DNA of 7,377 nucleotides from Candidatus Zophobacter franzmannii (GCA_030765245.1 JAVCCX010000409.1:1-7377), one strand, 5' to 3'; shown: positions 1-6,516, counted from the stretch's first letter. A program made the numbers and translations. Notes: generated by a model not told the origin, from the letters alone.

Positions 1-163
1 GACTATTGTTCCTGTCAAAATCTATATGAATGCTCGAGGTCTGTGTAAGTTAACTATTGCAATTGCCAAGGGTAAGCATACTTACGATAAAAAGAGTGAT
101 AAACAGAAGAAAGATATAGCTCGTGAAACTCAGAGAGCAATTAAGAATATTGGTAGATATTGA
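1..163 (+). CDS. smpB: SsrA-binding protein SmpB, C-terminal 53 residues (5' end outside window)
   Basis: SmpB binds tmRNA and carries it to stalled ribosomes in trans-translation; it acts in the cytoplasm. Only the C-terminal third is here, read in the frame starting at base 2 and ending at TGA 161-163. The visible part has the family's end of the beta-barrel (TIVPVKIYMN, residues 1-10 of the fragment), then AKGKHTYDK at about 22-30. This is followed by the lysine/arginine-rich tail with the KKDIARE pattern, which in the family enters the ribosomal decoding region and mRNA channel. The stop shares its last base with the ATG of the following glycosyltransferase, an arrangement that permits translational coupling between a housekeeping gene and a polysaccharide gene. 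No ssrA (tmRNA) gene is visible in the window. Identification comes from recognition of the conserved tail and is firm. Confidence 0.9.
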   Translation, partial: TIVPVKIYMNARGLCKLTIAIAKGKHTYDKKSDKQKKDIARETQRAIKNIGRY

Positions 164-1329
164 TGAAAATACTGATGGTTCTTGAAAGCTCGTTTCCTCC
201 TGACCTAAGGGTTGAAAATGAAATTGATACACTTGCGGAAGCCGGTCATGAAGTTCATTTAGCTTGTTGGGAAAGAGGAGAGAAAACTAAGAACCATGCT
301 TATCCCGGGGTTACAATTCATAGGCGTGCGATTCCTAAAACCATTTATCAAAGCTCTGTTGGAGCACTACGAACGCCTTTCTACTTCAATTGGTGGAAGA
401 AGTATTTACATAGTTTATTATCTGAAATCAAATTTGATGTGGTACATGTTCATGACCTTCGCTTAGCATCAGTGGCTATTAAGCTAAAAAAAGAGTTTAA
501 ATTCAAGGTCGTACTCGATCTCCATGAGAACTATCCTGAATTACTTAATATCTCTGACCATATTAAGCGCTTTCCTGCTAATGTGATGTTTGACCTTGCT
601 GAATGGCAGGATTACGAAATAGAGGCTGTTATGGGTGCAGACAAAGTCATTGTTGTAGTTGATGAAGCTAAAGATAGGCTTATAAAACTAGGTTGTAAAA
701 AAGAGAAGATTGGCATTGTCTCTAACACCTTCCCGGATTACAAATTTCCTGTTCCAAATCATGCAGATAAAAACAAAGAATTCACTATTTTCTATGGTGG
801 AGGGATAACCAGACATCGTGGACTTCAATATGTCATGAATGCTCTTTCGCTGGTGACACAAGAATTTAAAACTGTTAGATTTGAGATTTTTGGAAAAGGA
901 AAATTTGAAGAAGAGTTAAAGGAGCTTTGCGAAAGCCTGAATCTATCAGAGCATGTATCATTTAGAGGATGGATACCACCTGAAGAGATGTTAGAGTACC
1001 TATCAAAGGCTCAGGTTGCTATAATCCCTCATATCAAGTCACCTCATACTGACTCAACAATACCTCATAAACTGTTTCAATATATGGCATATGGAATACC
1101 TGTAATTACTTCAGATTGCTCTTCCTTAGCGAGAGTAGTTGCTACTGAGAATTGTGGTTTGGTTTATCATCATGACAAACCAGGAGAATTAGCAGACTGT
1201 ATCATTGATTTAATGCGTCAGCCAATAATTGCTAATATGATGGGCGAAAAAGGCAAGAGAGCAGTTAGCGAAAAGTACTTGTGGCGTTATGATGCTGAAA
1301 TCTTAATCGAATTGTACGGAGAATTGTAA
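163..1329 (+). CDS. Glycosyltransferase family 4-type (GT-B fold), cytoplasmic
   Basis: This 388-residue protein probably transfers a sugar from a nucleotide donor onto a lipid-linked or growing surface glycan at the inner face of the membrane. The length fits GT-B glycosyltransferases of the GT4 type. The N-terminal half has the opening KILMVLESSFPPDLRVENE and the DVVHVHDLR segment (about residues 92-99), typical of the acceptor domain. The C-terminal half has FYGGGITRHRG, FRGW and the donor-site signature TIPHKLFQYMAYGIPVI (about 299-315). Residue 306 is Gln where many GT4 proteins have Glu (KLFEYMA), so the canonical EX7E motif is not intact; this looks like a subfamily trait, not damage. 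The ATG at 163 is chosen over the TTG at 160 because it overlaps the smpB stop; a weak GGTAG (152-156) lies upstream. Donor and acceptor sugars cannot be read from the sequence. Confidence 0.85.
   Translation: MKILMVLESSFPPDLRVENEIDTLAEAGHEVHLACWERGEKTKNHAYPGVTIHRRAIPKTIYQSSVGALRTPFYFNWWKKYLHSLLSEIKFDVVHVHDLRLASVAIKLKKEFKFKVVLDLHENYPELLNISDHIKRFPANVMFDLAEWQDYEIEAVMGADKVIVVVDEAKDRLIKLGCKKEKIGIVSNTFPDYKFPVPNHADKNKEFTIFYGGGITRHRGLQYVMNALSLVTQEFKTVRFEIFGKGKFEEELKELCESLNLSEHVSFRGWIPPEEMLEYLSKAQVAIIPHIKSPHTDSTIPHKLFQYMAYGIPVITSDCSSLARVVATENCGLVYHHDKPGELADCIIDLMRQPIIANMMGEKGKRAVSEKYLWRYDAEILIELYGEL
1318..1322 (+). promoter_or_regulatory. Ribosome binding site for the FrhB-like gene
   Basis: GGAGA lies six bases before the ATG at 1329, inside the end of the upstream glycosyltransferase gene. 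It supports this start even though the start codon overlaps the preceding TAA by one base. Confidence 0.6.
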
Positions 1330-2585
1330 TGAAAGAGATGTTGCAGAGAACTGTTGAAAAAATTAAAGAGCATAATTATTGTATTGGTTGTGGAATGTGC
1401 GAAACATTCTGCCCGGTTAGTGCTATTACTATTAACTTTTCGCATGAAAAAGGACAATTCCTCCCCTTAATAAATTACAGTAGATGTACTAAATGTGGTA
1501 TTTGCCTTGCTGTTTGCCCTGGTGATGACTTAAATCATCCTGTTTTACATCAATCAGTACATCAGAAACAACCTGAAGATCCCTTTATTGGAAGTTATTT
1601 ACAAATCTATAAAGGATTCTCCAAGAATGAAGAATACCGAAAGAGTGGGGCATCCGGAGGTTTTGTTACCCAGTTCTTGGCGAATCTACTAGAATCCAAA
1701 GCAGTTGATGCTGTGTTAGTATGTGCTATGGAGGATGGGAATATCCATGAACCACATTCCTATTTGGTCAAACGAGTTGAAGACCTTGGAAGGTACCAGC
1801 GTTCTGTCTATACCAATGTGCATTGGGCAAAAGTTATAGACGAAGTACGAACTGAAAAACTGAGAACTGCTATTGTTGGATTACCTTGCCACATTCATAG
1901 CTTGGTGAAAGCCATTGCACTAAAACCGGAACTGCGGGAGTATTTTAGATTCACTATTGGTCTCTTCTGTGGTGGTACCTACAACTTCAATGCAATCTCG
2001 AAGACTTTGTCAGATATGAAGATAAGTGATATCGATGTTGCGAGAATAGACTTTAGATGGGGACAATGGCCCGGTAAGCTTAGGATTTTGCAGAAGAATG
2101 GGGTTGAGCATCTTACAAAGAGAGGACACCACTTTAGGACTAACTATTTAAGCAGATGCTACTTCTGTTTTGATTTCCTTGCAGATTTAGCCGATGTATC
2201 GGTTGGTGATAACTGGATGAAAGGAAATAAGTCCGCAGAGAATGTCATTATTGTAAGAAAGAAAAAAGTATTGAACTATCTTGAGAACCTTGAGCTTGAA
2301 GAGATAAGTGCAGAGGATATTCATGTCTCACATAAGTTAAAAAGTAATCCTCACAGATTTTCAGAAGCTAACTGCAAGGTGGGGAATTTCTTTAGTCGTC
2401 AGGCTCCGAATATAATCCCTTATTCTGGTATCAAACCAAAAGCTAAGCATTATTTTAGTGCACTTCTTGAATATTATCAGTTTAGTTTAGGAGATTCAAG
2501 TGATGAATATAAAAGAGCTTTCCTAAAATTCAAAGACATATATTTCCACTTTGTGATGGGCAGAGAATCTAGACCAAAGAAATAG
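1329..2585 (+). CDS. Ferredoxin-domain / coenzyme F420 hydrogenase beta-subunit (FrhB)-family protein
   Basis: A 418-residue predicted iron-sulfur flavoprotein. The N-terminus is a bacterial-type 2x[4Fe-4S] ferredoxin with two complete CxxCxxCxxxCP motifs: Cys18, 21, 24, 28 and Cys53, 56, 59, 63. The rest matches the FrhB/FdhB family: SGASGG at 106-111, GLPCH with Cys187, GLFCGG with Cys214, the pair Cys277/Cys280 (CYFCFD), and SVGDNW ending at Trp296. In F420-reducing hydrogenase this subunit holds FAD and Fe-S and passes electrons to F420. Relatives in bacterial exopolysaccharide clusters commonly sit beside pyruvyl transferases, as here, and their substrate is not established to my knowledge. 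The gene overlaps the upstream stop by one base and abuts the pyruvyl transferase with no gap, so it is probably co-translated with both. All cluster-binding cysteines are present, so I expect an active redox protein; a role in glycan modification is inference. Confidence 0.85.
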   Translation: MKEMLQRTVEKIKEHNYCIGCGMCETFCPVSAITINFSHEKGQFLPLINYSRCTKCGICLAVCPGDDLNHPVLHQSVHQKQPEDPFIGSYLQIYKGFSKNEEYRKSGASGGFVTQFLANLLESKAVDAVLVCAMEDGNIHEPHSYLVKRVEDLGRYQRSVYTNVHWAKVIDEVRTEKLRTAIVGLPCHIHSLVKAIALKPELREYFRFTIGLFCGGTYNFNAISKTLSDMKISDIDVARIDFRWGQWPGKLRILQKNGVEHLTKRGHHFRTNYLSRCYFCFDFLADLADVSVGDNWMKGNKSAENVIIVRKKKVLNYLENLELEEISAEDIHVSHKLKSNPHRFSEANCKVGNFFSRQAPNIIPYSGIKPKAKHYFSALLEYYQFSLGDSSDEYKRAFLKFKDIYFHFVMGRESRPKK

Positions 2586-3803
2586 ATGAAGAAACAAAAG
2601 CAGATTCTGATTACGGAAGCGGATGTCGTAGGCAACAAGGGTGCAGTTGCAATGGTTAACTGTATTGTCCGTGACCTTCGAAGAGCTAATCCTGATCTAA
2701 AGGTATATGTAACTTCTAAGTACTGTCCAGCCGGTATTCATACGCTATCCAACGGAGAACAAGTAGAGATTTTAACTGATCATTTGCATGAGTTTGACAC
2801 TGCCTTAATAAAGACATGGATAAGATTCTTGTGCTCCTTCTTGGGTTTTGGGAAGTTCCTCTTCAGAAAAGATAAAGTGTTAAAAGTATATGCTAATTGT
2901 GATCTTGTCCTGAGTACTTCAGGTATTAGCTTTATTGATAATTTCGGGATTGTTAAGCTTTATCACTATAGTAAATTCTTGCAAATCCCAATCTTAAACA
3001 ATATCCCTACTATTAAGTTTACACAGTCACTTGGGCCATTTAAATCAAAGTATAATAAGATGATAGCAAAACTGCTTTTACCACACCTGAAACTAATCAT
3101 GGCTCGTGGTCGGCATACTGTAAATAATCTCAAAGAGTTAGGGATAACAGAGAATGTTGTATCCTATCCTGATATTGCAGTTACTCTTGAGTCTTATCAA
3201 ACCGAGAGAGTTAACAATATTCTCAAAGAGTTTGAGGGGAAAGAGATAATTGGAGTTTCTCCGAATGAGGTTTGCTATCGGTTAGACGAGAAGAAGATCT
3301 ACTTGCCTTCAATATTTAGTCTGGTTGACCATATTCTTGAAACACATCCCAATTCTATAATTCTCCTTATTCCACATACAATAGCCGAGAGGGATAAGGG
3401 ACATAATGATTTCTGGCTTTGTGAAAGGATCTATGAATATGTAAATGATCCCAAGCATGTTAGCATCCTGGATACTTTAGAAATGATGCCTGAGGAAGCA
3501 AAATATATCATAGGTAAATGTGATTACTTTATTGGCTCTAGATTTCATTCCCTTATTGCGAGTACTTCTATGAATACTCCAACCCTCGCTATCGGTTGGC
3601 ACTGGAAATATGAGGAGATGATGGAGTGGATGGGCATAGAAGGTAATCTTGTTCAATACTGGGAGCTCGATAAAGTAGATTTGATAAAGAAATTTGATAA
3701 CTTTTGCATGGGAATTGCGACGACAGACTTCGAGATGGATAGCCTTGCAGCTAAAGCATCAGAGGCTACTATGATAATTTCGGAGGTTTTGAATGAATCT
3801 TAA
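2586..3803 (+). CDS. Polysaccharide pyruvyl transferase family protein
   Basis: A 405-residue protein of the CsaB/WcaK type, which transfers pyruvate from phosphoenolpyruvate onto a sugar as a ketal and so adds negative charge to a surface polymer; expected to be cytoplasmic. The N-terminal signature ITEADVVGNKGAVAMVN (about residues 9-25) is the family's glycine-rich start. TQSLGPF lies at 146-152, a PDIAVTLE segment follows in the middle, and the C-terminal GSRFHSLIAS (from Gly317, with Arg319 and His321) is the most conserved family motif. TPTLAIGWHWKYEEMMEWMG follows, as expected. The length is normal and no lesion is seen. The ATG comes directly after the TAG of the preceding gene; only a weak purine run precedes it, which fits coupled translation. 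Some family members are only distantly related to proven pyruvyl transferases, so the exact acceptor, and even pyruvate as donor, remain unproven. Confidence 0.85.
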   Translation: MKKQKQILITEADVVGNKGAVAMVNCIVRDLRRANPDLKVYVTSKYCPAGIHTLSNGEQVEILTDHLHEFDTALIKTWIRFLCSFLGFGKFLFRKDKVLKVYANCDLVLSTSGISFIDNFGIVKLYHYSKFLQIPILNNIPTIKFTQSLGPFKSKYNKMIAKLLLPHLKLIMARGRHTVNNLKELGITENVVSYPDIAVTLESYQTERVNNILKEFEGKEIIGVSPNEVCYRLDEKKIYLPSIFSLVDHILETHPNSIILLIPHTIAERDKGHNDFWLCERIYEYVNDPKHVSILDTLEMMPEEAKYIIGKCDYFIGSRFHSLIASTSMNTPTLAIGWHWKYEEMMEWMGIEGNLVQYWELDKVDLIKKFDNFCMGIATTDFEMDSLAAKASEATMIISEVLNES

Positions 3804-3876
3804 AGAGCTGAAGTTTACAGTTTTGATGTTAATAGGGATTGTTATAATGAAATTGCATAACTGGGTATCGAAATGA
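3793..3876 (+). pseudogene. 27-codon hydrophobic reading frame, possible stub of a lost gene
   Basis: An ATG at 3793 overlaps the last 11 bases of the pyruvyl transferase gene and opens a 27-residue frame ending at TGA 3874-3876. The peptide begins MNLKELKFTVLMLIGIVIMK and ends LHNWVSK, with a hydrophobic core. It looks like the first residues of a glycan-pathway enzyme, not a free-standing peptide, but I do not recognise the family. An ATG at 3873 overlaps its stop and gives a further 18 codons to TAA 3927-3929. One extra A in the AAA at 3871-3873 would join the two frames, for 45 residues in all. The position, immediately coupled to the operon upstream, is where a fourth gene would be expected. 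A genuine small peptide or chance are both possible. Confidence 0.3.
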
Positions 3877-3894
3877 TGCTTAAAGGACTCCAGA

Positions 3895-3922
3895 TTAACT
3901 TGACGGTTCGAGAAAGTATAAT
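3895..3922 (+). promoter_or_regulatory. Candidate sigma-70-type promoter for the methyltransferase genes
   Basis: TTAACT (3895-3900) and a perfect TATAAT (3917-3922) are separated by 16 bases. Transcription would begin near 3929, about 20 bases before the ATG at 3949, leaving room for the ribosome site at 3938-3943. A better-looking TTGACG at 3900-3905 is only 11 bases from the -10 and is too close to pair with it. AT-rich DNA gives such matches by chance. Confidence 0.4.
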
Positions 3923-3937
3923 CAATTAATCCTGAAT

Positions 3938-3943
3938 GAGAGG
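3938..3943 (+). promoter_or_regulatory. Ribosome binding site for the first methyltransferase
   Basis: GAGAGG lies five bases before the ATG at 3949. It is the clearest Shine-Dalgarno match in this part of the window and fixes the start of the broken methyltransferase gene. Confidence 0.6.
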
Positions 3944-3948
3944 TATAT

Positions 3949-4662
3949 ATGAAAAAGATGATTAAGTTCTATCGAATAGGCAAAAAAGTGATTTTCAAGA
4001 TGAATTTAGGTCGATTGGTCCCATCAAAAATGTTTGAATACTTTGCATATATGGGCAAATTGTCTAAGTGGATTAAGAAACATCCAACTGCCAATTACAT
4101 AGACAATAAAGGGACATTTGACTATTCAAAACGGTATGATTTATAAAATCATCTTATCCAGGAGCACAAACTGGATACAAATATTGATTATTTAGAATTC
4201 GGGGTTGCTACCGGGACATCTTTTAGATGGTGGTTGAGCAAGATTAAGAATAGTGATGCGAGATTCTATGGCTTTGATACATTCTCCGGATTGCCTGAAG
4301 ATTGGGGTCCTTTTAAAAAAGGTGAGATGCATAATAATTGTGAGAAACCTGTTATTGATGGCAATCGACATGAATTCTATCAGGGCTTGTTTCAGCAAAC
4401 ACTTGAGCCATTTCTTAAATCATATAACTCAAACAACAGAAAAGTCATTCTAATGGATGCAGATATCTATACTGCATCATTATATGTGCTAACTACCATA
4501 AATTCAGCACTGAACCCCGGAGATATAATCATCTTTGATGAGTTCAATGTTCCAATGCACGAATTCAAAGCCTTTACTGAGTGGACAAACACCTTCTATA
4601 TAAAGTATGATGTTCTAGGCTTTGTAAATAACTATTATGCAATTGCATTTATGATAAAGTAG
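3949..4662 (+). pseudogene. TylF-like SAM-dependent O-methyltransferase interrupted by one in-frame TAA
   Basis: One frame of 237 codons encodes a class I methyltransferase resembling the TylF/MycF (macrocin O-methyltransferase) group, broken only by TAA at codon 66 (4144-4146). The 65 residues before it (3949-4146) end DYSKRYDL. The same frame resumes at once with NHLIQEHK, then the SAM-binding LEFGVATGTS (about 82-91), YGFDTFSGLPEDW with Asp110, LMDADIY with Asp170 and Asp172 (likely metal and catalytic region), and IIIFDEF with Asp197. In my memory of this family a Tyr follows RYDL, so TAT or TAC to TAA is the simplest cause. The 3' part has a possible TTG restart at 4234, but this has no clear ribosome site and lies beyond the SAM-binding loop, so a restart product should be inactive. 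The likely original job was O-methylation of a sugar in the adjacent glycan pathway. Sequencing error or stop readthrough are alternatives. Confidence 0.8.
4144..4146 (+). other. In-frame premature TAA in the TylF-like methyltransferase
   Basis: This stop sits in the same frame as 3949 and 4662, with conserved sequence on both sides and no other stop between. No base needs adding or removing; one substitution restores the gene. Confidence 0.85.
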
Positions 4663-4672
4663 AATTCTATAT

Positions 4673-5434
4673 ATGAGAAAGTTATACTATTTCATTTTGG
4701 ATAAACTCATTTTTCAGTATTTCCATTGGTTACTTGGGAAGAGGATTAGGAAATTTTCAGAATTAGCAACTGGGAAGACATTAGATATTGGCTGTGGAGA
4801 TAAACCTTACAAGCACCTGTTTGGAGATGTTACAGAGCTAATAGGGACTAACTCTTCAGATTACTATAATGAATTAGACCGGTTACCAAGTGAAACCGAT
4901 GTTGTATGTGATGATGGGACTCAACTTCCATTTGGCGATAGTGAGTTCGATACAGTTCTTAACTTCCAAGTTCTACCTGTATTCAAGGATATGGATGCCT
5001 TCTTTTTAGAGATACGACGAGTATTAAAGGATTAAGGCATTTTCTTTTTATCTACCGACTTCATGTATCCTATCTGGAATGCCCCTGATAATTATTGGAG
5101 AACCACGAGTTATGGTCTGGAACTGTTAGCTGAAAGAAATGGATTTGAAGTGATTTCAATTGAACCTTTGGGTGGTTATTATGCAATGCAAGCAAGACTT
5201 TTAGTTCGTTTTTTAAGAACTAAGATGGCTTCTCAAATAGGGAATGTTAGAAATGCGAGAGGGTTTCATAAACTCTTTCATCTATTTTGGCTGTTAGTCA
5301 TAACTATCCGCACCATTCTTGCTCCAATATATGTTAATATTGCTCTATTCTTCTATAGTGTTATGGACAAACTGGAACTTGACGATGAATTTACAACCGG
5401 ATATCTGATTGTCGCAAGAAAAAAAGATAGATAG
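4673..5434 (+). pseudogene. Class I SAM-dependent methyltransferase (Methyltransf_11-like) interrupted by one in-frame TAA
   Basis: One frame of 253 codons encodes a typical small class I methyltransferase, broken only by TAA at codon 121 (5033-5035). The N-terminal part (4673-5035) has the SAM-binding motif LDIGCGDKPY at 37-46 and CDDGTQLPFGDSEFDTVLN at about 79-97, then EIRRVLKD. Family members continue here with a Gly-Gly and a beta strand. The frame after the stop indeed continues GIFFLSTDFMYPIWNAPDNYW (about 122-142), then GFEVISIEPLGGYY and a hydrophobic stretch at about 201-230 that may touch the membrane, ending GYLIVARKK. The gene starts 10 bases after the upstream methyltransferase stop, with only weak ribosome-site potential. 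Its substrate is unknown; neighbours suggest a glycan intermediate. The two fragments (120 codons, and 123 codons from ATG 5063) would not make an active enzyme separately. Readthrough or sequence error cannot be excluded. Confidence 0.8.
5033..5035 (+). other. In-frame premature TAA in the second methyltransferase
   Basis: TAA falls exactly within the conserved VLK-x-G-G turn (here VLKD-stop-G). The frame is preserved on both sides, so this is a substitution-type lesion, not an indel. Confidence 0.85.
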
Positions 5435-5450
5435 CTTTGTAAAATAATGA

Positions 5451-5479
5451 TTGACTCAATAACCGTTAGGAGAATTAAT
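5451..5479 (+). promoter_or_regulatory. Candidate promoter for the PEGA/FGE gene
   Basis: TTGACT (5451-5456) and ATTAAT (5474-5479) have an ideal 17-base spacer. They lie in the 77-base gap between the methyltransferase stop and the CTG at 5512. The -35 is a 5/6 match and the -10 only 4/6. The change from glycan enzymes to a secreted protein makes a new transcription unit plausible here. No convincing terminator hairpin is seen in the gap. Confidence 0.35.
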
Positions 5480-5503
5480 TCTTGTAATAACTTTAATAAC
5501 TAC

Positions 5504-5507
5504 GAGG
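5504..5507 (+). promoter_or_regulatory. Ribosome binding site supporting a CTG start at 5512
   Basis: GAGG (in CGAGGTAAC) ends four bases before CTG 5512-5514. It is the only good Shine-Dalgarno match near the gene start and supports initiation at the CTG, or at an ATG that has mutated to CTG. Confidence 0.45.
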
Positions 5508-5511
5508 TAAC

Positions 5512-6516
5512 CTGAAGAGGATATTAGGTTTATTGTTTTTTGTAATGTTTGCATATTCGTCCTTTGCTCTCCAGTTTAAGATAATTGAGAATTCTAAAGA
5601 AGTTCCGATGCATGCCGGATTCGTCAATTTGCCTGATAGGGACAGATATGACAATTACGGGAATCTTTGCGGGATGTTAATAGTCCGTTCAGGTATTAAG
5701 GACTTGAATATTGATAGTCCGATGAAGCATCGACAAATCGATAAAGAGGGTGAATACTGGATAATTCTTCAGGATGGTTGCTGGTATGTGGATATCAAGA
5801 AGATAGATTATGCCCCCTTAATGATTAATTTACGGGATTCAGTAGGCAAGATTGATGCGGGCAAAGTATATGAAGTTACCATTGATGCCCTTACACCTGA
5901 AGCAGGAGACATGATTAACATCTCTATCATATCCGATCCTGAAGATGCCGAGAAATGGTTAGGGGGCAAATTACTTGGAACGGGAAAGGGATTCACGGTT
6001 AAGAAAGGAACTCATCAGCTGGAGTTGAAGAAAAGCGGGTTTAAAAGCCAAACTAAAGAGATAACTGTCAGCAAAAATAGCTTTACCTTCGGTACTTATT
6101 CTCTGAGCGTGTCCGAACCCGTAATGATTACAATTAAATCCACTCCTCCCGAGTCCGATATTTCCATAGATAGCATCAATGAGGGTAAAACCAATAAACA
6201 GCTTTTCTATTTCCCCGGCAGGTATCAACTTCGATTGGTGAAAGATAAATATGACCCGATTGAGGAGACTATAACAGTTACTGAAACCGGGAAGAATGAG
6301 TTTATTTATACTTTGTCTAAAAACACTTCTGTGCTTACTATTACCACAAAACCCTCCGGTTGTGAAATAAGTGTTAATAGAAGCAAGATGACGGGCACAA
6401 GTAAAGAGGTAGCTGCCGGGTCTTATCAGATTGAGGTTAGTAAAGTAGGTTATGAAAGCGATACACGAACGGTAGTTGTTGAAAAAGGGGTTAACAAGAA
6501 TGAAAGTTTACTCTGA
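5512..6516 (+). CDS. Secreted PEGA-repeat protein, 5' part of a frameshifted PEGA/FGE-sulfatase gene
   Basis: This 334-codon frame begins with what looks like a complete signal peptide if started at CTG 5512: MKR, hydrophobic ILGLLFFVMF, then AYSSFA with cleavage before LQF. Starts at TTG 5533 or ATG 5545 would cut the basic and hydrophobic parts. After a unique domain (about residues 20-130) come three PEGA-type beta repeats starting near residues 134, 204 and 274, a period of 70. Each has a polar strand, a short turn, a G-x-Y/H-x-L/I-x-V/L strand (GTHQLELKK, GRYQLRLVK, GSYQIEVSK) and a closing E/T-rich strand. PEGA domains are extracytoplasmic and often serve as stalks or wall-binding modules. 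The frame ends at TGA 6514-6516 in the middle of the third repeat's last strand, and the rest of the protein continues in another frame from about 6507. The stop is therefore a frameshift product. No enzymatic activity is expected from this part alone. Confidence 0.8.
   Translation: MKRILGLLFFVMFAYSSFALQFKIIENSKEVPMHAGFVNLPDRDRYDNYGNLCGMLIVRSGIKDLNIDSPMKHRQIDKEGEYWIILQDGCWYVDIKKIDYAPLMINLRDSVGKIDAGKVYEVTIDALTPEAGDMINISIISDPEDAEKWLGGKLLGTGKGFTVKKGTHQLELKKSGFKSQTKEITVSKNSFTFGTYSLSVSEPVMITIKSTPPESDISIDSINEGKTNKQLFYFPGRYQLRLVKDKYDPIEETITVTETGKNEFIYTLSKNTSVLTITTKPSGCEISVNRSKMTGTSKEVAAGSYQIEVSKVGYESDTRTVVVEKGVNKNESLL
6505..6510 (+). other. Single-base frameshift site joining the PEGA and FGE parts
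   Basis: The upstream frame reads NKNESLL-stop. Reading ahead in the frame one base back from the TTT at 6507 gives FTLTRKTGKLQFV, the expected end of PEGA repeat 3 and the start of repeat 4. One extra T in the TTT run (6507-6509) restores a continuous gene, so a one-base loss in this short run is the simplest cause. Confidence 0.8.

Noticed and set aside
4192..4398. Minus-strand reading frame opposite the first methyltransferase
   Set aside because: Shadow of the conserved + strand coding sequence. The minus frames at 50-232, 5808-5996, 5971-6228 and 7117-7344 were dropped for the same reason.
4253..4453. 66-codon + strand reading frame
   Set aside because: It lies wholly within the TylF-like methyltransferase in another frame, has no ribosome site, and its residues resemble no protein.
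4195..4667. Four GAATTC sites within about 470 bases (4195, 4372, 4561, 4662)
   Set aside because: A local cluster of a six-base palindrome in AT-rich coding DNA; sites fall in different codon contexts and no regulatory logic is apparent.
4144..5035. TAA reassigned as a sense codon
   Set aside because: TAA is the true end of the glycosyltransferase (1327-1329, overlapped by the next start) and of the pyruvyl transferase (3801-3803); TAG and TGA also end genes here. No general recoding fits.
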